Positions 57,965 to 64,000 of a stretch of 64,000 nt of DNA are shown piece by piece. The translations under genes and the position numbers were made by a program. Each line of letters starts with the position of its first letter. The first letter of the stretch is position 1. The stretch lies in the NCBI GenBank assembly GCA_016706405.1, contig JADJJT010000003.1:782501-846500 (forward strand). The letters are read 5' to 3'. This DNA is from Sphingobacteriales bacterium. GTDB lineage: Bacteria; Bacteroidota; Bacteroidia; Chitinophagales; UBA2359. Below the pieces are notes generated by a model. It did no database searches. It was not told where the DNA came from and saw only the letters and a list, made by a program, of their open reading frames with translations.

Positions 57965-57997
57965 CAAATTTTTTGTGAAAAATTTATTTTAGGTATT

Positions 57998-58037
57998 ACA
58001 GGTATTATGTTTTTAAACACATAATGCCTGTTTTTTT
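57998..58037 (+). terminator. Terminator of the tRNA gene
   Basis: ACAGGTATTATGT (57998-58010) pairs with ACATAATGCCTGT (58019-58031), including one G-U pair, with an 8-base loop and then seven T. It lies 33 bases after the tRNA end. Confidence 0.9.
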
Positions 58038-58244
58038 ATGTACTGTTACTGCTTTTTGACTGGGATGATTTACCCCCACAATAAGGGCAAAAATAGGTTG
58101 AGTTTATTTTTAACTGTCAGACAATATCCTTTTAAGAAATTATTGAGCTAATTAGCAGATAATTATTGATTAGTTTGGTTGTAGTTTTGTAATTTTATGC
58201 CTTCAAGCAAAAAAGAGCAAATAAAAAAACCAAAATCAATTCCT

Positions 58245-61200
58245 ATGCGCGTTTTTATACTAATTTTATTTCTATTGACTCCGGTAGCAATTAACGCTCA
58301 AATATATATTAACGAAATATCTCCTACAAATTTAAATGCCAACCCCGATCAAGATGGAGATTATCCTGATTGGATAGAGTTATACAATGCGGGGGCATCA
58401 GCAGTAAATTTATCCGGATATAAAATTAGCGATGACGATGAGCCTAAATGGTCCTTGCCAGGTTATAGTTTGCCGGCAAATAGTCGTGCAACAATATTTT
58501 GCTCGGGTAAAAATCGCCCTGCCCCGCCACTCCCCGGCCCAAGTGTAAACCACTGGGAAACTGTTTTTAAAGATAACCACAGTTTTAAATACTTAGTGCC
58601 TACAAGCCCGGTGCCGGCAACCTGGAAAACCATAGGCTTTGCCGATGGTAGTTGGCAAACGGGTAACAGCGGCTTTGGCTATGGCGATGGCGATGACAAC
58701 ACAACCGTGCCAAGCGGCACCATCAGTGTTTACCTACGAAAAACATTTAACGTTATAGACAAAACAAAATTAGTACAGGCAATTTTATCTGTCGATTATG
58801 ACGATGGTTTTGTAGCCTATTTAAACGGCACCGAAATTTATCGGAGCGAAGGTATGAACGGCAATATATCGTACATTACCACCTGCGATATTGACCACGA
58901 AGCAGCACTTTATGCCGGCGATTTGCCTTTCCAAATTAATATTGACCCCACAGCATGGGATACTTTGCTGGTAAATGGCACTAACGTAATAGCCATATCT
59001 GTGCATAATTTTAACAGCACTTCAACCGATTTAACGATGCGCCCATTTTTACACGTAGGCATTTCGGATGGCAGCACGCTTTATAGTAGTAATCCTACAT
59101 GGTTTCATGGGCCAGGTATTATACCCACCCAATGGCATACAAATTTTAAACTCGATGCTACCGAAAAATTAGTTCTTTGGGATAATACCGGTACCGTCAT
59201 AGACTCCATAACTTATGGCAAAATAGAAGCCGGTCATGTAAGGGCAAGAATTCCGGACGGTGGAGGCTGGTGTTACAGCAGTACACCCACTCATTTAGCC
59301 AGCAATACTGGCACTTGTTACCCTGGGTATTCGGCTCAACCTACATTTAGCCCCGATGCCGGATTTTACACCTCCGCACAAAACATTAGCATTTCGGCAA
59401 ATGCAGGGGCAACCATCCGGTACACTACTAATGGCAGTTATCCCTCTGGCTCCTCGTCAATTTATGCCACGCCTATAAACGTAACAACCAATAAAATAAT
59501 AAAAGCACGTGCCTACGAAACAGGTAAATTGCCCAGCCCAATTAGTTTTGCCTCTATTTTTATAGGCCAAACTACGCAATTACCGGTTATATCTATAAGT
59601 GCACCCAATACCGATTTGTTTAACGATGGCGGTGGCGGCCCCGGTATTTACGACAACACCCCTTATGGCGGCGGACTCGAACCTATTCTATGCCATTTAG
59701 AATATTTTGGAGCCAATAAAAACCGGATTTTTGCCCACCCTACCGGCATAGCAGTTGCCGGAAACTACTCGACCACCTTTCCACAAAAAGGTCTTCAGTT
59801 TACAAACGACGAAGAATTTAATAGTCCTGATAATTTTGATTATCCAGTTTTTGGCCAGGACAAACCCTATATAGAGCGCTACCACTCATTTAGGCTGCGT
59901 AACGGCGATAACGACTACTACCGCGCTCGTATGCGCGATGTGATTGTAAACCGGATGGCTTTATACGGACATGCCACCGCCGCCGGATATGTAAACGTAT
60001 CCTCGTTTATAAATGGTGCCTACTGGGGGCATTATACCGCCCGCGAACGCTTAGACCGCTATTTTTTACGCGATAATTACGGCATGGACCCCGACGAAGT
60101 GGACATGGTAAAATGCCACGTTGGTTCTTACTCGGCCGAGGCCGGTAATATGCGCGAATATAATAGCCTATATGAATTTTTGCTGACCAACAATATGGCA
60201 AACGCCAGTAACTACGCCCTGGCAAAAGAAAAAATCAATATAGAAAACTGGGTTGATTATATGATAACCGAAATTTATTTTGCTAATCACGACTGGATAC
60301 CCATGTACCACAATAATATGCGTTGTTTTAGAGAGCGTAAACCTAACGCAAAATGGAATTATTTGCTTTGGGACTGCGCATTCTCGCAAGATAACGGCGG
60401 CCAAAGTTGCACCGGTTGCGATGTATTGAATATTGTGCTAACTAATAACAGTACCCGACTTGGGCAAATGTTTAACAGCTTAATAGATAATACCGAGTTT
60501 AAAAACTATTTTATTAACCGTTTTGCCGATGTTATGAACTACGTGTACTCGCATCAACGTATTATGACTTGTATTGACGAAAATACCGATGCTATGATTA
60601 GCGAAATGGACGCACACGGTGCAAGGTGGAACACCAATAATGCCGCCGCTGTTTTAAATGAAGTGCAATACATCAAAGATTTTCATCAAAATAGGAAAGC
60701 AGCACAACGCAACCAAATTGTAAACAATTTTAATTTACCCAAACAGGTTACCATTACTATTCAAGCAAATCCGGATGAAGCGGGTTATGTTAAAATCTCC
60801 ACTATTATACCAACTCAGCAGCCTTGGGCAGGTTTTTATTTTGATGGCGTGCCGATAACCTTTGTAGCGGTAGCCAACCCCGGATACCAATTTACAAATT
60901 GGTCGGCAAACGGCTTTATAGACGATGTAAACAACCGTATATTTACCAACACTATAACAGCTAATACCACTTTTACCGCCAATTTTACAGGCAGCGCCAT
61001 TCCTAATCCGGTAGTTATTTCGGAATTAAATTTTAACAGCGACAGTACGCGCTCGGCAGGTGACTGGTTAGAACTGCACAACCCATCGAGTGTATATATT
61101 GACGTAAGCGACTGGATGCTAAAAGATGAAAAATGGTATAATCGTTTTGTAATTCCGGGCGGAACTATAATACCTCCGGGTGGCTATTTAGTATTGGCCG

Positions 61201-62168
61201 AAGATTTAACCAAATTCTCGGCACAGCACCCCACTATTACCAATGTAGTAGGTATGTTCGATTTTGATTTCAGCAACAAAGGCGAGCAGTTGTACGTGAT
61301 GAACTTTTTGGGCGATACTATTATTAACCTGATTTACAACGATGCAATGCCCTGGCCCCCGGCCGCTGACGGTTATGGCACAACGATGGAACGAGTTTTT
61401 CCGGTACTTGACCATAATTTGCCTGCCGCATGGTTTGATGGTTGCACCTCGGGCTCGCCCGGAACAGCCTTTTTCCCTTGTCCAGAACAGGTAATTTTTA
61501 ACGAAATTAACTATAAATCGCCTGCTACCCCCGATGCCAGCGACTGGATTGAACTTTACAACCGTAGTGGCACCCCTGTTGATATTTCGGGGTGGAAATT
61601 TGCCGATGAAGACAATGACGCAGAGTACGTTATTCCATCCGGAACCATTTTGCCGGCCAATGGCTTTTTAGCAATTTACAGCAATTTAACCAAGTTTGAT
61701 GGTGTGCATCCGGGAATAAACAACAAATCCGGACCATTTAATTTTGGACTTAGCGGCGATGGCGAGGTAATACGCCTTTACGATGCCTCGGGCAAATTAT
61801 ACCTGACCATGTTTTATAACGATACCGCGCCTTGGCCAATAACCCCCGATGGACAAGGGCCAACCCTTGAGTTGCGCGCCTCTAATTACCACCTTAACGA
61901 TGGCAACAGTTGGGCGGCAAGTTGTGGATATGGTACGCCCGGCGCCGTAAACGATGCCGAGCAATTTAACAGTATTCCTATTTACGGCGAGCTTGACCCC
62001 TGCGGCAACGGCGCTTATTTGTATAATATAGACCCCATTGCCGGCGCAACTTATAATTGGTACGCCGTAGGTGGCACCGTTGTACAAGGGCAGGGTACAA
62101 ATAAAGTGGTAGTACAATGGAACAATGGACAAACAGGCCAAATAAATGTAATTATTGGTTTGCCGTAG
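58245..62168 (+). CDS. Exported CotH kinase-like protein with lamin-tail domains
   Basis: The start at 58245 gives MRVFILILFLLTPVAINAQ, a signal peptide; the upstream frame (58197) adds a polar stretch. The 1307-residue protein has, in order: a lamin-tail domain (IYINEISPTNLNANPDQDGD); a jelly-roll-like region; a chitobiase C-terminal-type repeat (QPTFSPDAGFYTSAQ; ATIRYTTNGSYPSG); a CotH kinase domain with GHYTARERLDRYFLRDNYG and WNYLLWDCAFSQD; a repeat with GYQFTNWSANG; two more lamin-tail domains (DWLELHNPSSVYIDVSDWML; DWIELYNRSGTPVDISGWKF); and a PKD-like end stopping at IIGLP. CotH phosphorylates proteins in Bacillus spores. The Bacteroidota role is unknown. The tail seems to end early, without a T9SS domain. 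Confidence 0.88.
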   Translation: MRVFILILFLLTPVAINAQIYINEISPTNLNANPDQDGDYPDWIELYNAGASAVNLSGYKISDDDEPKWSLPGYSLPANSRATIFCSGKNRPAPPLPGPSVNHWETVFKDNHSFKYLVPTSPVPATWKTIGFADGSWQTGNSGFGYGDGDDNTTVPSGTISVYLRKTFNVIDKTKLVQAILSVDYDDGFVAYLNGTEIYRSEGMNGNISYITTCDIDHEAALYAGDLPFQINIDPTAWDTLLVNGTNVIAISVHNFNSTSTDLTMRPFLHVGISDGSTLYSSNPTWFHGPGIIPTQWHTNFKLDATEKLVLWDNTGTVIDSITYGKIEAGHVRARIPDGGGWCYSSTPTHLASNTGTCYPGYSAQPTFSPDAGFYTSAQNISISANAGATIRYTTNGSYPSGSSSIYATPINVTTNKIIKARAYETGKLPSPISFASIFIGQTTQLPVISISAPNTDLFNDGGGGPGIYDNTPYGGGLEPILCHLEYFGANKNRIFAHPTGIAVAGNYSTTFPQKGLQFTNDEEFNSPDNFDYPVFGQDKPYIERYHSFRLRNGDNDYYRARMRDVIVNRMALYGHATAAGYVNVSSFINGAYWGHYTARERLDRYFLRDNYGMDPDEVDMVKCHVGSYSAEAGNMREYNSLYEFLLTNNMANASNYALAKEKINIENWVDYMITEIYFANHDWIPMYHNNMRCFRERKPNAKWNYLLWDCAFSQDNGGQSCTGCDVLNIVLTNNSTRLGQMFNSLIDNTEFKNYFINRFADVMNYVYSHQRIMTCIDENTDAMISEMDAHGARWNTNNAAAVLNEVQYIKDFHQNRKAAQRNQIVNNFNLPKQVTITIQANPDEAGYVKISTIIPTQQPWAGFYFDGVPITFVAVANPGYQFTNWSANGFIDDVNNRIFTNTITANTTFTANFTGSAIPNPVVISELNFNSDSTRSAGDWLELHNPSSVYIDVSDWMLKDEKWYNRFVIPGGTIIPPGGYLVLAEDLTKFSAQHPTITNVVGMFDFDFSNKGEQLYVMNFLGDTIINLIYNDAMPWPPAADGYGTTMERVFPVLDHNLPAAWFDGCTSGSPGTAFFPCPEQVIFNEINYKSPATPDASDWIELYNRSGTPVDISGWKFADEDNDAEYVIPSGTILPANGFLAIYSNLTKFDGVHPGINNKSGPFNFGLSGDGEVIRLYDASGKLYLTMFYNDTAPWPITPDGQGPTLELRASNYHLNDGNSWAASCGYGTPGAVNDAEQFNSIPIYGELDPCGNGAYLYNIDPIAGATYNWYAVGGTVVQGQGTNKVVVQWNNGQTGQINVIIGLP

Positions 62169-62791
62169 CGTAGTTAAAACCTGCCTTGCGTATTTACATT
62201 CAATTTGGAGAGAGGTTCACAAAGGAGAGAGGTTTTAAAAGCAAAAACGCTACGGCTATCTTAATCTTTTGCAAATAGTTTGGAAACTTTGGCTATTTGT
62301 TTTTGCACAAATCTAAGCAATCCCGAAGGGATATTATGTTTATAGAAAACCAAAATTACATAGGGTTCGACCCAAACAGGGTCGCATAAAACCCAATACA
62401 AGCCGTTCTATAAACGTTTGAACCCTTTGGGTTCTTAACGGTGGAAATAGTGTGGCAACTTAGGCTATTTGTTTTTGCACAAATCTAACCAATCCCGAAG
62501 GGATATTGTGTTTATAGAAAACCCAATACATAAATAGTTCGACCCCAACGAGGTCGCATAAAAACCCAAGACAACCCATTCTATAAACCTTTGAACCCTT
62601 GGGGTTCTAAGCGGTGGAAATAGTGTAACAACTTAGGCTATTTGTTTTTGAGCAAACTACACATAACCAAAAAATAAATTTATATATTTGAGCAAAAAAC
62701 GGCAATAAAATTTTGTTTGCTGATAATAAAAATTATTAAATTGGTGGCAGATTTAAACAACCAATTTTTTCATCCATAAAAATAGTATAAA
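62169..62791. other. Intergenic region with repeat array
   Basis: More than 600 bases without a supported gene. It is filled mainly by the 172-bp hairpin-rich repeat, followed by an A/T-rich leader of the small gene at 62792. Confidence 0.7.
62270..62655. repeat. 172-173-bp tandem repeat with nested hairpins
   Basis: Units start at 62291, 62463 and 62636 with GGCTATTTGTTTTTG; the last is cut off after about 18 bases. Each full unit carries three short palindromes: ATCCC-GAA-GGGAT (62320-62332 in copy 1), CGACCC...GGGTCG (62368-62384) and GAACCC-TTT-GGGTTC (62420-62434). A longer pairing, TTTATAGAA with TTCTATAAA (62339-62347 and 62406-62414), encloses the middle one. The palindromes are kept, with small changes, in copy 2. 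Confidence 0.9.
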
Positions 62792-62994
62792 ATGAAACAT
62801 GTTGTTAAAAATTTTAATTTAGGGGGGGGGTAATATATTGCCTTATTGTTATGTTTAACTTAGTGCTATACCCCAATTTAAAAACCTATGCCCAACAAGA
62901 CCCTTTTAACCAACCCAATGGCGTTTATTTGGTAAAACTGCAAACGCAAAGCAGCAAAACCGCTATTACAACTAAGTTTTTACACCTAAATTAA
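62792..62994 (+). pseudogene. Small secreted protein interrupted at a poly-G tract
   Basis: The frame opens MKHVVKNFNLGGG and stops directly after nine G (62822-62830). With ten G it would continue as VIYCLIVMFNLVLYPNLKTY then AQQ, completing a signal peptide, and end QPNGVYLVKLQTQSSKTAIT...FLHLN, resembling the last strands of a T9SS type A domain (G.Y.V.L.T). Product 67-68 residues. It may be a remnant of a longer cargo gene or a gene switched by tract length; a miscounted G run is also possible. Confidence 0.5.
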
Positions 62995-63010
62995 TTTTAT
63001 TAACCATTTG

Positions 63011-63054
63011 TAGCATTAGCCCAAAAATAATTGGGCTAATGCTATTGTTTTATT
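63011..63054 (+). terminator. 14-bp perfect hairpin
   Basis: TAGCATTAGCCCAA (63011-63024) pairs perfectly with TTGGGCTAATGCTA (63031-63044), with loop AAATAA and T-rich sequence after. It lies 17 bases after the small gene and 14 before the next ATG, so it ends the former or attenuates the latter. Confidence 0.8.
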
Positions 63055-63057
63055 TGT

Positions 63058-64000
63058 ATGAATTTTTTTTTTATAGTAACAATATTATTGCTTTTAGCCC
63101 CAAGCATTTGCGCCCAAACTACTGCTTATATTCCTATACTAAATCCTTCATTGGAAGATAGTACGCTTACACCTGGTTTTACTAAAACGAATCACACACC
63201 CCCTTATTGGCATATTTGTTTTGGCACCCCCGATTTAACATATCGCGCTCCCCAACATAAACATCAACCTACCGATGGGCATAATTATGTAGCCTTAATT
63301 GATAATGTCCCATCTTCTTACGGACCGCACGGCGAGGCGTTTGGGCAAAAACTAATTTGCCCCACCCTGCCCTTTAAACAACATTTTTTAACCGTTGATA
63401 CCAAAGATATTGCGAAACCATTTGGCACCTACCAAGGCATTTACCAAATTTGGTTGGGTGTAGATAGTTGTGCTTTGGATACCCTTGTTTACGAACAATT
63501 GACCCATAGCGAATGGAAAAAAGATACCATTGTTTTTACCCCTTTTAAATCGTATAACTACCTTAGTTTTTTAATTAAAGAAATAAAAGAAAATGAGCCT
63601 GCTGCTGTTTTTGTTGATAATTTTTCGCCATATATTAGCATCAACAATGCCAACGCCATAGCTGCCAAGGTTAGCAGCCCGTATATTTGCGCTAATGAGT
63701 GTACTAATTTATACGCTTGGGTGCGCGATACCTATATGCCCTACACCCTAACCTGGTATAACAGCGACAGCAGTTTTATAAGCACCCAACCCAACCCGCA
63801 AGTATGCCCCACCCAAACTACCACCTATTACCTTACTGTTGATGGCTGTTCGTGGTTACTTAAAGATAGTGTTACCGTTTTAGTAAAACCCCAACCCTGC
63901 CAGCCCTACACCGACACCACCACTTTACCACCCATAAAAGGCACAACCAAACCCAAAAAAATCCGCCCCCTTGCCCTGCCCACCGCGTTTAGCCCCAATA
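63058..64000 (+). CDS. T9SS type B (gliding motility-associated) surface protein, 3'-truncated by window edge
   Basis: An open frame from the ATG at 63058 runs to the window end, 314 codons so far. It begins MNFFFIVTILLLLAPSICAQ, a signal peptide. The next 170 residues are beta-rich with HNYVALIDNVPSSYGPHGEA and FVDNFSPYISI, like a carbohydrate-binding jelly roll. A Cys-containing PKD-like domain follows (SSPYICANECTNLYAWVRD; CPTQTTTYYLTVDG). The visible end, LPTAFSPN, is the start of the type B (CHU_C/gliding motility) T9SS sorting domain, whose remainder should lie just past the window. Probably a cell-surface protein. Confidence 0.85.
   Translation, partial: MNFFFIVTILLLLAPSICAQTTAYIPILNPSLEDSTLTPGFTKTNHTPPYWHICFGTPDLTYRAPQHKHQPTDGHNYVALIDNVPSSYGPHGEAFGQKLICPTLPFKQHFLTVDTKDIAKPFGTYQGIYQIWLGVDSCALDTLVYEQLTHSEWKKDTIVFTPFKSYNYLSFLIKEIKENEPAAVFVDNFSPYISINNANAIAAKVSSPYICANECTNLYAWVRDTYMPYTLTWYNSDSSFISTQPNPQVCPTQTTTYYLTVDGCSWLLKDSVTVLVKPQPCQPYTDTTTLPPIKGTTKPKKIRPLALPTAFSPN

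Overview
This window comes from a Bacteroidota chromosome, probably of the Sphingobacteriales/Chitinophagales/Saprospirales type. The signs are type IX secretion (T9SS) cargo C-termini, TonB-dependent uptake, family-specific proteins (DUF3098, DUF4230, a probable DUF7935), a TTTG/TAnnTTTG-type promoter before the tRNA, and starts without Shine-Dalgarno sequences. GC looks near 40% by eye. I see no phage, integrase, insertion sequence, CRISPR or rRNA operon.

Layout. 1-2.5 kb: a truncated coiled-coil protein, then an NSS transporter with its 49-residue MetS-like partner. 3-5.3 kb: Crp/Fnr regulator, pirin, a broken TMEM175 channel gene and the tail of a lost reductase. 5.5-10 kb: TonB receptor, a frameshifted membrane protein and kynureninase. 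10-18 kb: exported proteins, including a 964-aa beta-propeller and a beta-helix protein, both T9SS cargo. 18-22.7 kb: peptide ABC transporter oppA-B-C without ATPases. 23-32 kb: PhoD-like phosphatase, FKBP isomerase, a VOC/alpha-beta-hydrolase fusion, M3 oligopeptidase, an outer-membrane barrel, a Trx-SPOR-SPOR-Trx protein and a zinc-ribbon protein. 32-42 kb: obgE, M23 peptidase, a 104-bp tandem repeat before an S74/T9SS protein, sdaA, a TPR lipoprotein and enoyl-CoA hydratase. 42-54.5 kb: a second propeller protein, lipA, PhoX, DUF3098, waaA with a heptanucleotide repeat upstream, a barrel protein, DUF4230, an AbiV-like protein and metK. 54.6-64 kb: a third propeller with dockerin-like EF-hands, a tRNA with anticodon GTG, a 1.3-kaa CotH/lamin-tail protein, a 172-bp hairpin-rich repeat, a poly-G-interrupted small gene, and the start of a T9SS type B protein cut by the window edge.

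How the genes work together. The main theme is export and the cell surface: at least five T9SS cargo proteins, several lipoproteins, barrels and phosphatases, but no T9SS machinery. Housekeeping genes (obgE, lipA, metK, waaA, sdaA, tRNA) are interspersed.

Three things stand out. First, the palindrome TCCGGA occurs about 95 times, roughly ten times chance, in genes and gaps alike, like a HIP1-type iterated palindrome. Second, at least seven genes are split by small indels, several in homopolymers and one in the normally essential metK, so many are probably sequence errors; the TMEM175/reductase locus looks genuinely decayed. Third, there are several candidate switching or repeat loci: a G9 tract inside a signal peptide, a heptamer array before waaA, and two long tandem repeats.
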